A stretch of DNA of 64,000 bases from Bacillota bacterium (GTDB lineage: Bacteria > Bacillota > Clostridia > Lachnospirales > Lachnospiraceae). Where the stretch lies: contig JAQXYZ010000139.1 of assembly GCA_029226935.1 (NCBI GenBank), forward strand, positions 1 to 64,000, in the 5' to 3' direction. Position numbers and translations under genes: made by a program. The notes beneath the pieces were generated by a model, which saw nothing but the letters and a program-made list of their open reading frames with translations, was not told the DNA's origin and searched no databases. This document shows positions 46,391 through 54,842 of the stretch, in pieces. Within the stretch, counting starts at the first letter, position 1. The number at the start of each line of letters is the position of its first letter.

Positions 46391-47056
46391 ATGAATATAT
46401 TTGATATTTTGGGACCTGTCATGGTAGGTCCAAGCAGTTCCCATACAGCAGGAGCTGTCCGTATTGGCTATGTGGCAAAATGTTTATTACAGGATGAACT
46501 GTGTAATGTTAAAATCCTTTTTCATGGTTCATTTGCAACAACAGGAATAGGGCACGGAACAGACCGGGCCGTGATTGCAGGACTTTTGGGGATGCACCCG
46601 GATGACATGCGGATACCGGACAGCTTTTCCTATGCCCAAAAGGCAGGGCTGTCCTTTGGCTTCGACCAAATTGATTTGCGGGATGCACATCCCAATACAG
46701 TCATATTGGAAATGGAGGGTAGGAGCGGAAGAAACCTGAAAATACAGGCATCTTCTCTAGGTGGCGGAAGAATTATGGTCAATCAGATTGACGGTATTGA
46801 TGTAAATTTTAATGCTGAAAAACCCACTCTGATTGTTCATAATTTAGACCAGCCGGGGCATGTAGCAGAAGTAACTTCAATGTTGTCTCATAAGTGTGTA
46901 AATATCGCAACTATGCAGCTTTACAGAGATAAAAAAGGTGGATATGCAGTTATGGTTATTGAAACTGATCAGGCTGTGCCGACAGATGCCATCAAATGGC
47001 TGGAACATCTGGAAGGGGTTATTAAAGTCACTTATATTAATTTGGAAGAAGACTAA
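46391..47056 (+). CDS. sdaAB: L-serine dehydratase, beta subunit
   Basis: The two-subunit iron-sulfur serine dehydratase turns L-serine into pyruvate and ammonia. This 221-residue subunit has the N-terminal signature FDILGPVMVGPSSSHTAGAVRIG and a C-terminal ACT domain (~145-221, LIVHNLDQPGHVAEVTSML). The alpha subunit gene follows after 11 bases. Confidence 0.95.
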   Translation: MNIFDILGPVMVGPSSSHTAGAVRIGYVAKCLLQDELCNVKILFHGSFATTGIGHGTDRAVIAGLLGMHPDDMRIPDSFSYAQKAGLSFGFDQIDLRDAHPNTVILEMEGRSGRNLKIQASSLGGGRIMVNQIDGIDVNFNAEKPTLIVHNLDQPGHVAEVTSMLSHKCVNIATMQLYRDKKGGYAVMVIETDQAVPTDAIKWLEHLEGVIKVTYINLEED

Positions 47057-47067
47057 GGGAGATTGCT

Positions 47068-47931
47068 ATGTTTCAATCATTACAGGAAATTGTTGAAAAA
47101 TGTAAAAAAGAAGAGAAGGAATTCTGGGAAGTCATTTTGGAAGATGATACCATGGAACGTGGAGTTGAGCGTTCTGCTTCCTATGCAAAAATGACTGATA
47201 CCTGGGATGCAATGCTTTTAGCAGCTGCCAATTATGATAAAACACAATGTTCCTCCAGTGGGCTGATTGGCGGTGATGGGAACAGAATGGAAGAGTATCT
47301 TAGAACCCATGAGTGTCTTTGTGGCGACTTTATTGGGCAGGTAATCGCAGGCGCGCTTCAAATGGGCGAATCCAATGCCTGCATGAAGAGGATTGTGGCT
47401 GCGCCTACTGCTGGTGCCTGTGGTGTTCTGCCTGCAATTCTTGTGCCTTATTTTAAGCGAAATGGCAGAAATTCTGAATACATTATTCGCTCATTGTATG
47501 TTGCTGCCGGAATTGGACAAGTAATCGCACACAGAGCATCAATCAGTGGGGCAAAGGGTGGTTGTCAGGCAGAAATCGGTTCTGCAAGCGCTATGATGGC
47601 AGGCGCGCTGGTCTATCTGGAAGGTGGAAATAATGATCAGATTATACATGCTGCTGCAATGGCGTTAAAAAATATGCTTGGACTTGTATGTGATCCTGTT
47701 GCCGGTCTTGTGGAGGTACCCTGTGTAAAAAGAAACGTTTATGGTGCGGTAAATGCAGTTGCCAGTGCAGAGATGGCAATGGCGGGGATTAAAAGCCGAA
47801 TTCCTCCTGATCAGGTAATTGATGCAATGAGAGAAGTGGGAGATAAGATGGATGTTTCACTGAAAGAAACAGGGCTCGGAGGCCTTGCAGCAACACCTTT
47901 CGGGAAAGAGATCTCAAAGAAAATTTTCTGA
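47068..47931 (+). CDS. sdaAA: L-serine dehydratase, alpha subunit
   Basis: This is the catalytic [4Fe-4S] subunit, 287 residues. Features are VAAPTAGACGVLPAIL, the Cys in GAKGGCQAEIGSASAMMAGAL, and CDPVAGLVEVPCVKRN, which supply cluster ligands. It forms an operon with the beta subunit. The enzyme is oxygen-sensitive in this family, in keeping with an anaerobe. Confidence 0.95.
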   Translation: MFQSLQEIVEKCKKEEKEFWEVILEDDTMERGVERSASYAKMTDTWDAMLLAAANYDKTQCSSSGLIGGDGNRMEEYLRTHECLCGDFIGQVIAGALQMGESNACMKRIVAAPTAGACGVLPAILVPYFKRNGRNSEYIIRSLYVAAGIGQVIAHRASISGAKGGCQAEIGSASAMMAGALVYLEGGNNDQIIHAAAMALKNMLGLVCDPVAGLVEVPCVKRNVYGAVNAVASAEMAMAGIKSRIPPDQVIDAMREVGDKMDVSLKETGLGGLAATPFGKEISKKIF

Positions 47932-47950
47932 TGACAAATTTTCTGACGAT
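47921..47950 (+). repeat. 15-base tandem duplication at the sdaAA stop
   Basis: AAATTTTCTGATGAC (47921-47935) is followed at once by AAATTTTCTGACGAT, 13 of 15 bases identical. The first copy holds the sdaAA stop codon, so the second lies just outside the gene. Confidence 0.7.
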
Positions 47951-47953
47951 ACA

Positions 47954-47982
47954 TTGAAGATTTACTGAATTTTATGTATAAT
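47954..47982 (+). promoter_or_regulatory. SigA-type promoter of the cytidylate kinase-like gene
   Basis: TTGAAG (47954-47959) and TATAAT (47977-47982) are 17 bases apart, about 40 bases before the start codon. Confidence 0.75.
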
Positions 47983-48022
47983 ATATTTAATAAGAAAAAT
48001 TACATGAACAGGAGGTTCTTAT

Positions 48023-48649
48023 ATGAATACAGTTATTACAATTGGGCGTCAATTTGGCTCTGCCGGCAGAGAAATTGGCGAAAAAGTTGCAGAACATTTT
48101 GGTCTCAAATGTTACGATAAAGAACTATTAAGCCGTGCTGCAAAAGAAAGTGGCTTCTGCGAGGAGATATTAGAAAACCATGATGAAAGACCAACTAATT
48201 CATTTCTTTATAATCTGGTTATGGATACTTATTCTTTTGGATATAACGCGTCTCATTTTGTTGATATGCCAATCAGCCATAAAGTATTTCTTGCACAGTT
48301 TGAAACCATCAAAAAGATTGCAACTGAGGGACCTTGCGTAATTGTAGGACGTTGTGCTGATTATGCTTTAAGTGATATGAAAAACTGTATACATATATTC
48401 ATTTGCGGAGACGAAGAAACTAAAACAAAACGTATTATGGAGAAGTATAACCTAGATGCTGCAAAAGCTAAGGATATGTGCATTAAGAAGGATAAACAAC
48501 GTCAAAGCTACTATAACTATTATTCTTCCAAAAAATGGGGACGCGCTGACAGTTATGATCTTTGTATCAACAGCAGCATCCTTGGCATAGAAGGCACTGT
48601 AAAACTCCTGATACAGTACATTGAGGATTTTGAATCTAGAAATAAATAA
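48023..48649 (+). CDS. Cytidylate kinase-like protein (paralogue 1)
   Basis: This 208-residue P-loop protein belongs to the cytidylate kinase-like family (AAA_33/CMP-kinase-like). It begins VITIGRQFGSAGREIGEKVAEHFG, where the usual GxxxxGK(S/T) loop is altered to GSAGREIG, and has the family strand CVIVGRCADYAL. True Cmk proteins differ, so the substrate is uncertain. A second copy of the same length and layout lies at 54180-54806 on the other strand. A strong AGGAGG precedes the ATG, and it is a single-gene transcript. Confidence 0.8.
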   Translation: MNTVITIGRQFGSAGREIGEKVAEHFGLKCYDKELLSRAAKESGFCEEILENHDERPTNSFLYNLVMDTYSFGYNASHFVDMPISHKVFLAQFETIKKIATEGPCVIVGRCADYALSDMKNCIHIFICGDEETKTKRIMEKYNLDAAKAKDMCIKKDKQRQSYYNYYSSKKWGRADSYDLCINSSILGIEGTVKLLIQYIEDFESRNK

Positions 48650-48707
48650 TAATTATCAGCATTAGAAAGAACTTTCCTGGCGATTTTAATTAAGATAATA
48701 CCGAGCT

Positions 48708-48745
48708 ACAACTATTCGCAAAACACAAGTTTAACGAATAGTTGT
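48708..48745 (+). other. 11-bp inverted repeat with 16-base loop in intergenic DNA
   Basis: ACAACTATTCG (48708-48718) and CGAATAGTTGT (48735-48745) match perfectly. There is no T tract on either side. It could be an RNA structure in the 3' region of the kinase-like gene or a binding site. Confidence 0.6.
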
Positions 48746-48772
48746 CGCGAAGTCTATTAACAAGAAATTATC

Positions 48773-48823
48773 AGGCATATAGTTTACGTAATATTTTTAT
48801 GTAAACTATATGCCTATTTTCTT
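48773..48823 (+). terminator. Strong hairpin between convergent genes
   Basis: A perfect 15-bp stem, AGGCATATAGTTTAC (48773-48787) with GTAAACTATATGCCT (48801-48815), is followed on the plus strand by ATTTTCTT. It probably ends the plus-strand transcript and may also act on the minus-strand one, whose last gene ends inside the right arm. Confidence 0.75.
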
Positions 48824-49074
48824 GTATCCTGACGAGAAAGATATTCATCTTTTTCTACATAATCTATTGAACTGTTATATTTGGTAATATATTCTGTATA
48901 TTGTTCTGTACCATAATTTTTATGTTTTTGTTTTGGCATTGTTTTTCGGTATTTTTTTTGGAACTCAGCAACATTATCAATGCAACCTTGTTTTTTCATT
49001 TTTTTATATCTCATATAAGTATACACATACACCAATGCTAAAAACGCAATAATAATTATGATTAAAATTTTCAT
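48814..49074 (-). CDS. Small single-helix membrane protein of unknown function
   Basis: This 86-residue protein has an N-terminal membrane helix ([21 protein letters not shown]) followed by a basic, Lys/Tyr-rich cytoplasmic tail. No family is recognised. The ATG at 49074 overlaps the dtd stop as ATGA, which favours it over the TTG at 49080. Its stop lies in the intergenic hairpin. It is the last gene of the AI-2E transporter-dtd cluster. Confidence 0.65.
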   Translation of the reverse strand: MKILIIIIIAFLALVYVYTYMRYKKMKKQGCIDNVAEFQKKYRKTMPKQKHKNYGTEQYTEYITKYNSSIDYVEKDEYLSRQDTRK

Positions 49075-49523
49075 CTGCAAATTTCCTCAGAATCTAAAAG
49101 AATTGTAAAAGGTCCGTCATTTTCCAGAGAAACCTTCATATCTGCACCAAAAATGCCATGCTCAACATGTTCAATTTGCTCGGAACATTTTTTAATAATA
49201 TATTCATAAATTTCATTTGCAAATTGAGGATTTCCGGCTTTTATGAATGAAGGTCGGTTTCCTTTGCGGCAATCTGCATATAATGTAAATTGTGAAATAA
49301 TTAACAATTCGCCATTTACATTTTTAAGATCAAGGTTTGTTTTTCCGTTTTCGTCCGAAAATATTCTTAAGCCTAACAGCTTATTAATCATTTTATCAGC
49401 GATTTCATAGTTGTCTGTATCACATACACCTACAAATACTAAATAACCTTGATTAATTTGCCCCACAATCCTTTCATCAACCGTCACACTGGCCGCATTT
49501 ACCCGTTGAATAATAAATTTCAT
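49071..49523 (-). CDS. dtd: D-aminoacyl-tRNA deacylase
   Basis: Dtd hydrolyses D-amino acids from tRNA and thereby guards translation. The 150-residue protein starts [16 protein letters not shown] and has the two active-site signatures SQFTLYAD and [10 protein letters not shown] (the usual GxP type motif, here with an extra Asp). The downstream gene overlaps its stop. Confidence 0.95.
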   Translation of the reverse strand: MKFIIQRVNAASVTVDERIVGQINQGYLVFVGVCDTDNYEIADKMINKLLGLRIFSDENGKTNLDLKNVNGELLIISQFTLYADCRKGNRPSFIKAGNPQFANEIYEYIIKKCSEQIEHVEHGIFGADMKVSLENDGPFTILLDSEEICR

Positions 49524-49533
49524 AACTTATCTG

Positions 49534-50871
49534 CTACTCTCCTTCCGAAGAATGGGATTCCTCAGATTTTTCTTTTGAACCCACATTTTTTTCTTTCCTT
49601 TGTAATTTAAAGAAAGGTTTTTGGGTATCTGAAGCTTTGTCAATAAATGTATCACCATCGCCAATATAGTCGACATTTAAATATTTACTTGTCTGTACCG
49701 GCAGTCCCTTTTTGACAAGCATTTTTGCAGTTACACGCTTGACCATTGCGTATAGAACTGCAAAAAAAGGTACGCCAATGATCATACCGGGAATGCCCAT
49801 AATTCCTCCAAATACCGTAATTGAAAAAATAACCCAAAATCCGGATAATCCTGTAGATTGTCCTAAAATTTTTGGTCCGATAATATTACCATCAATCTGC
49901 TGTAAAATTAAAATAAAAATAATGAAATAAATGCATTTTACGGGGTTTACCATTAAGATAAGTATTGCACTGGGAATGGCACCCAAATACGGTCCAAAAA
50001 AAGGAATTACATTTGTGACACCAACAATTACACTGACTAGTAATGCATATGGAATCTTAAGTATACTCGTACCGGCAAAACAAATAAAACCAATAATGAT
50101 GGAATCAATAATTTTACCACTGATAAAGCCGATAAACGTATCGCTGGTAAAACGAACATCCTGAATAAGCTGATTAGCCTTTTGGGTATCCAAAAGTGCA
50201 TAAGTCAGTTTTTTGAACTGTCCTGCAAAGGTTTCCTTATTATAAAGGACATAAATAGAAATAATCATCCCAATAATGAAATTCCAAAGCATTTTTAAAA
50301 TACTAATCAAGCTTAACGATACCTGTTTTACAAGGGTCTCCATCTGTGGCATGATACTGTTATTAACATATGTTAATAGTTTCTCGGAATAAGTATCCAG
50401 GAAGCGTATTACCATGTCAGCAATGTCAGGATTATCATCAAGGAACTTATAAGACCAGTTCGTTAAATTCTGCACATAATATGGAAACTGATAAGAGATA
50501 CTTTTAATACTCTTTGCAATATTCGGTATCAATATGGAAAAGAATCCATAAATCATGAATACAACAATAACTAAAGTAAGAAAAACAGAAATAAACCTCT
50601 TATACTTCTTCTGCTTAATCGAAGGCACAGTACCGTTTCCAGAAAAAAGAGGGTTTAAAAAGAATTTTTCAATTCCATTTACCATAGGTGTCATCAGATA
50701 CGCAAAAATAATTCCATACAACACAGGATTAATAATCCTGATTAAGGAATTGATCTGATTAGAAAAACGGTCTCCATGAAAAATAAGGTAGTAAAAACAA
50801 ATTGATGCTGCTGTTACAGCAAATAAAGTAAGTCCAATTCGAAGATATCTTTTATTTAGTGGTAATTTCAT
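49534..50871 (-). CDS. AI-2E family transporter
   Basis: The 445-residue membrane protein has about eight helices and the family stretches GIIFAYLMTPMVNGIEKFF, GVTNVIPFFGPYLGAIPSAIL and GPKILGQSTGLSGFWVIFSI. Family members export small molecules such as quorum signals or act as ion antiporters; the substrate here is unknown. The C-terminus is charged (KEKSEESHSSEGE). It is first in the minus-strand cluster with dtd. Confidence 0.88.
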   Translation of the reverse strand: MKLPLNKRYLRIGLTLFAVTAASICFYYLIFHGDRFSNQINSLIRIINPVLYGIIFAYLMTPMVNGIEKFFLNPLFSGNGTVPSIKQKKYKRFISVFLTLVIVVFMIYGFFSILIPNIAKSIKSISYQFPYYVQNLTNWSYKFLDDNPDIADMVIRFLDTYSEKLLTYVNNSIMPQMETLVKQVSLSLISILKMLWNFIIGMIISIYVLYNKETFAGQFKKLTYALLDTQKANQLIQDVRFTSDTFIGFISGKIIDSIIIGFICFAGTSILKIPYALLVSVIVGVTNVIPFFGPYLGAIPSAILILMVNPVKCIYFIIFILILQQIDGNIIGPKILGQSTGLSGFWVIFSITVFGGIMGIPGMIIGVPFFAVLYAMVKRVTAKMLVKKGLPVQTSKYLNVDYIGDGDTFIDKASDTQKPFFKLQRKEKNVGSKEKSEESHSSEGE

Positions 50872-51055
50872 ATATATCAGGGAACTCCCCTATCCTCCTC
50901 CAATTTTGTTTATGATACATTATAAATCAGTATAACATTTTTTTTGAAAAGATACTATGGCATATTCATGAAATATGATAAAATTATTTGAAAAACATAT
51001 TGGATTAAAATAACTTTTATAAACACTTGATAGCTTGATATGGAGGCATTCTATT

Positions 51056-51778
51056 ATGACATTACAACGAGTTCTTAGTTATATCCGAAAAGCTGTGGAT
51101 GATTATCATATGATTGATGATGGAGATAAGATTGCTGTAGGGATTTCTGGAGGAAAAGACAGCTTAACACTGCTCTATGGGCTTCATGGTCTTATGCGTT
51201 TCTATCCAAAAAAATTTTCGATTCATGCCGTTACAGTAGATCTGGGGTTTGATAATTTAAATTTGACCAAAATCCATGAATTATGTGATAAACTTGAGGT
51301 GCCATATACCATTATTAAAACTGATATTGCAAATATAATATTCAATGAACGTAAAGAAACTAATCCCTGCTCTCTATGTGCCAAAATGCGAAAAGGTGCT
51401 CTAAACGAAGCAATCAAAGCATCCGGCTGTAACAAGGTCGCTTATGCGCATCATAAGGATGATGTAGTAGAGACCATGCTGATGTCTTTAATTTTTGAAG
51501 GAAGGTTTCATACATTTAATCCCGTTACCTATCTTGATCGAATGGATCTTACTGTAATTCGTCCCCTTATGTATATGAATGAAGCTGATGTAATCGGTTT
51601 TGTAAATAAGTATAATGTTCCTGTTGTAAAAAGCCCTTGTCCTGCAGACGGTTATACCAAACGTGAGTATGTTAAGAACCTTTTAAAGCAGTTAAATCAG
51701 GAAAATCCGGGGGTAAAGGAGCGAATGTTTACTGCAATTCAAAATGGAAATATGGATGGTTGGAAAAACACAAACTAA
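51056..51778 (+). CDS. TtcA-like tRNA thiolation PP-loop enzyme
   Basis: This 240-residue ATP pyrophosphatase has the PP-loop SGGKDS (31-36). Cys105 and Cys108 (CSLC) and Cys195 (SPCPADG) match the three ligands of the [4Fe-4S] cluster in TtcA, which makes 2-thiocytidine at position 32 of tRNA. Other TtcA/TilS-type enzymes are possible. ATG at 51056 is nine bases from GGAGG; the longer frame upstream is ignored. Confidence 0.85.
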   Translation: MTLQRVLSYIRKAVDDYHMIDDGDKIAVGISGGKDSLTLLYGLHGLMRFYPKKFSIHAVTVDLGFDNLNLTKIHELCDKLEVPYTIIKTDIANIIFNERKETNPCSLCAKMRKGALNEAIKASGCNKVAYAHHKDDVVETMLMSLIFEGRFHTFNPVTYLDRMDLTVIRPLMYMNEADVIGFVNKYNVPVVKSPCPADGYTKREYVKNLLKQLNQENPGVKERMFTAIQNGNMDGWKNTN

Positions 51779-51820
51779 AACATATAAGTACGGTAAGCAG
51801 TTATTATTCAGGAGATTATT

Positions 51821-52873
51821 ATGGAAAACAGTAAAAATTACCATGATGAACAAAACAACATAAATACATTGAAAATGCGTGAAGTTGTAGCTACTCTCCC
51901 ATCGTTCTGCAAACAGTTTTTTCGGGGGATTCAGGAATATACCTCATCACGTACCAGGCTTGCCTATGCATATGATATCCGTGTATTCTTTGAATTCATA
52001 CACACACATAATAGCGCTTGCTCCGGCACAGAAATAAAAGATTTTCCCTTATCTATTCTTGATAGAATCACTCGTGAAGATATTGAAGAATATATGGATT
52101 ATATAGGCTATTATGTAAAAGATGGAAAAGAATATACAAATAATGAACGCGGTAAAAAGAGAAAGCTCTCTGCTTTAAAGAGCTTTTACAATTATTTCTT
52201 TTGTGCTGAACAGATTCAAACCAATCCTGCCGCTCTTGTCCCGCTTCCAAAACAACATGAAAAGGAAATCATACGCTTGGATGCAGATGAGGTAGCCATC
52301 CTGCTTGATCAGGTAGAGGATGGAGAAAAACTTACTAAAAACCAGTTGAAATATCATAAAAAAACAAAGGTACGCGATATCGCACTACTCACACTTTTGC
52401 TTGGCACAGGTATTCGTGTATCGGAATGTGTAGGTCTCGATATAAATGATGTGGACTTTAAGAATAATGGAATAAAAATCAGAAGAAAAGGAGGCTATGA
52501 AACAGTAATCTATTTTGGAGAAGAAGTTGCAGATGCCCTTCATGACTATCTTGAAAAAAGATATCATATTGTCCCGCTGGAAGGTCATGAAAATGCATTA
52601 TTTTTATCTATGCAGAACCGGAGAATTACAGTGCGTGCAGTAGAAAACCTGGTTAAAAAATATGCTTCAAATGTAACCGGATTAAAAAAAATCACTCCGC
52701 ACAAATTGCGTAGCACTTATGGTACTGCCTTATATCAGGAAACAGGAGACATTTATCTGGTTGCAGATGTATTGGGACATAAAGACGTAAACACTACCCG
52801 TAAACATTATGCCGCACTTGAAGATAATCGAAGAAGAATGGCAGCAAAAGCAGTTCACCTACGTGAAAAATAA
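51821..52873 (+). CDS. XerS-like tyrosine recombinase
   Basis: The 350-residue protein is a complete tyrosine recombinase with R199, K223, H294, R297, H320 and the nucleophile Y330 (RKHYAALE). The N-terminal SAM-like domain includes FPLSILDRITREDIEEYMDYI, which recalls streptococcal XerS, the single recombinase that resolves chromosome dimers. No attachment site, excisionase or mobile genes are near, so a housekeeping Xer role is likelier than an integrase. AGGAG precedes the ATG. It stands before the lexA region. Confidence 0.82.
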   Translation: MENSKNYHDEQNNINTLKMREVVATLPSFCKQFFRGIQEYTSSRTRLAYAYDIRVFFEFIHTHNSACSGTEIKDFPLSILDRITREDIEEYMDYIGYYVKDGKEYTNNERGKKRKLSALKSFYNYFFCAEQIQTNPAALVPLPKQHEKEIIRLDADEVAILLDQVEDGEKLTKNQLKYHKKTKVRDIALLTLLLGTGIRVSECVGLDINDVDFKNNGIKIRRKGGYETVIYFGEEVADALHDYLEKRYHIVPLEGHENALFLSMQNRRITVRAVENLVKKYASNVTGLKKITPHKLRSTYGTALYQETGDIYLVADVLGHKDVNTTRKHYAALEDNRRRMAAKAVHLREK

Positions 52874-52890
52874 TTAATTTAATAATTAAT

Positions 52891-53259
52891 TTAGGTAAAT
52901 TCAGGACTGTAATAAGGAAGAATCACATACTGCCCGGCAGTAATCTCATCGGTATCAAGGAAATTCATTTCCATCACTTCCTTAATATAGTCCTGATTGG
53001 TTTCATAATATCGGTTATTACCATAACATTCGGCATAATTCCAAAGTGAATCACCCTCCTGCACCATTACACTCTTGTAATATTTATATAAAACTTCTTC
53101 ATCATTACTCTGTGCTTTGGTTCTCAATGCAAAAAATAATGAAGAAACACTGATAACTAAAATAAATGTAAGAAGAAACATAGTAATATGCCGCTGTAAC
53201 TGGCGTTTCCTGCGAAGGCGGTTATTTCTTATTCTACGTTCACTTACTCTTGCGTTCAT
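52891..53259 (-). CDS. YneA-like LysM protein, SOS-controlled division inhibitor candidate
   Basis: This 122-residue protein has a very basic N-terminus (RRIRNNRLRRKRQ), one membrane helix (~27-46) and an extracellular LysM-type domain (VMVQEGDSLWNYAECYG ... AGQYVILPYY). It is divergent from lexA, the place of yneA in Bacillus, whose product delays division during the SOS response. The first ATG of the frame (53310) lies inside LexA boxes; ATG 53259 follows GGAGGAAAAGAAA and is the true start. Function is inferred from context and layout. Confidence 0.8.
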   Translation of the reverse strand: MNARVSERRIRNNRLRRKRQLQRHITMFLLTFILVISVSSLFFALRTKAQSNDEEVLYKYYKSVMVQEGDSLWNYAECYGNNRYYETNQDYIKEVMEMNFLDTDEITAGQYVILPYYSPEFT

Positions 53260-53290
53260 TTTCTTTTCCTCCATATTGAATTCACTTATT

Positions 53291-53317
53291 CGAACATCTG
53301 TTGCGAACATCTGTTCT
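53291..53317 (+). promoter_or_regulatory. Two tandem LexA boxes
   Basis: CGAACATCTGTTGC (53291-53304) and CGAACATCTGTTCT (53304-53317) stand head to tail with a 13-base period. The second contains a perfect GAAC-N4-GTTC core, the Firmicutes LexA (DinR) operator. They lie between the yneA-like start and its -10. Confidence 0.85.
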
Positions 53318-53326
53318 TATAAGTGA

Positions 53327-53355
53327 ATTATATCGAACAAACATTCTTGTGTCAA
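53327..53355 (-). promoter_or_regulatory. Consensus promoter of the yneA-like gene
   Basis: On the minus strand TTGACA (53355-53350) and TATAAT (53332-53327) are exactly 17 bases apart, both perfect. A LexA box fills the spacer, so strong expression would depend on LexA release. Confidence 0.9.
53334..53347 (+). promoter_or_regulatory. LexA box in the yneA-like promoter spacer
   Basis: CGAACAAACATTCT has GAAC-N4-ATTC, one mismatch from the core, and lies inside the spacer of the consensus promoter. Confidence 0.75.
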
Positions 53356-53374
53356 TAGATTTTCACCCAAAAAT

Positions 53375-53388
53375 CGAACAAATATTTG
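53375..53388 (+). promoter_or_regulatory. Weaker LexA-like box near the lexA promoter
   Basis: CGAACAAATATTTG keeps the left half-site and has a degenerate right half. It lies just upstream of the lexA -35 and could give mild autoregulation. Confidence 0.5.
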
Positions 53389-53398
53389 GAATATATGT

Positions 53399-53427
53399 TT
53401 GCCTTTTAGAATTCTATATGGTATAAT
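53399..53427 (+). promoter_or_regulatory. SigA-type promoter of lexA
   Basis: TTGCCT (53399-53404) and TATAAT (53422-53427) are 17 bases apart, with GGGAGG before the lexA ATG. Confidence 0.8.
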
Positions 53428-53458
53428 TTACTTAATTAAAAAGTAAGGGAGGACTTTC

Positions 53459-54076
53459 ATGGGCTACGGAAAAATTAGCAGCAAGCAACAGGAAATTCTT
53501 GATTATATCAAAGAGGAGATTTTAAAACGCGGTTATCCTCCTGCAGTAAGAGAAATTTGTGAAGCCGTAAACCTGAAATCTACATCTTCTGTTCACTCTC
53601 ATCTTGAAACTCTTGAGAAGAACGGATATATTCGTAGAGATCCCACTAAACCAAGAGCAATTGAAATATGCGACGATAATTTTCAGATGGTTAGGACTGA
53701 GATGGTCAGTCTTCCTGTTGTTGGACGTGTCGCTGCCGGTACACCTATTTTGGCTGAGGAAAATATTGAAAACTATTTCCCTGTTCCTGCTGAAATCGTT
53801 CCTCACGGAGAATCATTTGTTTTGAATGTTAAAGGCGATTCTATGATAAATGCAGGTATTTTCAGCGGTGATCAGATTTTTGTTAATTCCTGCAATACTG
53901 CCAGAAATGGAGATATGGTAGTTGCTCTTATTGACGATTCTGCTACCGTAAAAACCTTTTATAAAGAAGATGGTCATATTCGCCTTCAACCTGAAAATGA
54001 CGAAATGGAGCCTATTATCGTAGATGACTGCCAAATTTTAGGAAAGGTATTTGGTGTCTTTAGACTTTTCCGCTAG
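53459..54076 (+). CDS. lexA: LexA repressor
   Basis: LexA represses SOS genes and cleaves itself when RecA is activated. The 205-residue protein has a winged-helix DNA-binding domain ([28 protein letters not shown]), the cleavage site Ala93-Gly94 (VAAGTP), and the catalytic Ser128 (KGDSM) and Lys165 (ATVKTF). It is divergent from the yneA-like gene with shared operators. Confidence 0.97.
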   Translation: MGYGKISSKQQEILDYIKEEILKRGYPPAVREICEAVNLKSTSSVHSHLETLEKNGYIRRDPTKPRAIEICDDNFQMVRTEMVSLPVVGRVAAGTPILAEENIENYFPVPAEIVPHGESFVLNVKGDSMINAGIFSGDQIFVNSCNTARNGDMVVALIDDSATVKTFYKEDGHIRLQPENDEMEPIIVDDCQILGKVFGVFRLFR

Positions 54077-54100
54077 ATATTGATTGAATTTAAAAAACAT

Positions 54101-54140
54101 AAAAACCGAAAAAACAATCACCTGTTTTTTCGGTTTTTTT
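54101..54140 (+). terminator. Rho-independent terminator after lexA
   Basis: AAAAACCGAAAAAACA (54101-54116) pairs with TGTTTTTTCGGTTTTT (54123-54138) around a short loop. The A- and T-rich flanks would let it work in both directions, between lexA and the convergent kinase-like gene. Confidence 0.9.
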
Positions 54141-54179
54141 ATAAAATGCTTTTGTATGAAAATAGATTCCTATAAACCA

Positions 54180-54806
54180 TTAATGAAATCTTACATTGAT
54201 GTAAGATACAATTTCTTCTACGCAGCGGTCATATCCAAGCTTAGAACTGTCCAGACATAAATCATAATTTCTGGCATCAGTCCACTCGCGACCGGTATAA
54301 TATTTGTAATAATCTGCTCTGTGCTTATCAGTTTTTAAAATAAATTTTTCAAGTTCCTTTGAAGACATACTGTGCTTCTTTGCAGCTTGTTCCATACAAT
54401 ATTCATGAGGCGCATGAATGAACACGCTGAGAACATTATCATAGTCCTTCAAAATAAAATCAGCACATCGCCCTACGATTACACAAGCTTCCTCTTCTGC
54501 CAATCCCTTAATAATCTTTGCCTGGTAATTAAACAAATTCTGAGTAGAAACAAAATCATCACTTTCAGGCGGAATCAACTCACCATGATATGCATTGTGA
54601 GCAATGCGGAACAGACTGGTACTTTTTATCTTTTCATCTGCATTGACAAAAAGCGCTTCATTGATTCCACTATCCTCTGATGCTAATTTCATCAGTTCCT
54701 TGTCATAAAAATGAATTCCCAGCTTTTGAGCCAGCATTTTTCCTACTGTACGGCCACCGCTTCCATATTGTCTTGCAATCGTAATCACAATTTTGTCTTT
54801 CATCAA
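54180..54806 (-). CDS. Cytidylate kinase-like protein (paralogue 2)
   Basis: This 208-residue relative of the protein at 48023-48649 starts VITIARQYGSGGRTVGKMLAQKLG and shares CVIVGRCADFIL, the DKELMKLASEDSG stretch and a similar tail (YYKYYTGREWTDARNYDLCLDSSKLG). The altered P-loop is the same. It lies downstream of livF and convergent with lexA. Substrate uncertain; nucleotide kinase activity is inferred. Confidence 0.8.
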   Translation of the reverse strand: MMKDKIVITIARQYGSGGRTVGKMLAQKLGIHFYDKELMKLASEDSGINEALFVNADEKIKSTSLFRIAHNAYHGELIPPESDDFVSTQNLFNYQAKIIKGLAEEEACVIVGRCADFILKDYDNVLSVFIHAPHEYCMEQAAKKHSMSSKELEKFILKTDKHRADYYKYYTGREWTDARNYDLCLDSSKLGYDRCVEEIVSYINVRFH

Positions 54807-54842
54807 AGCTCTACCCCCATATTCTTTTTATGTTGAATCACT

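Noticed and set aside
51821..52873. Integrase of a mobile element
   Set aside because: No attachment repeats, tRNA target, excisionase or cargo genes surround it, and the sequence resembles housekeeping XerS.
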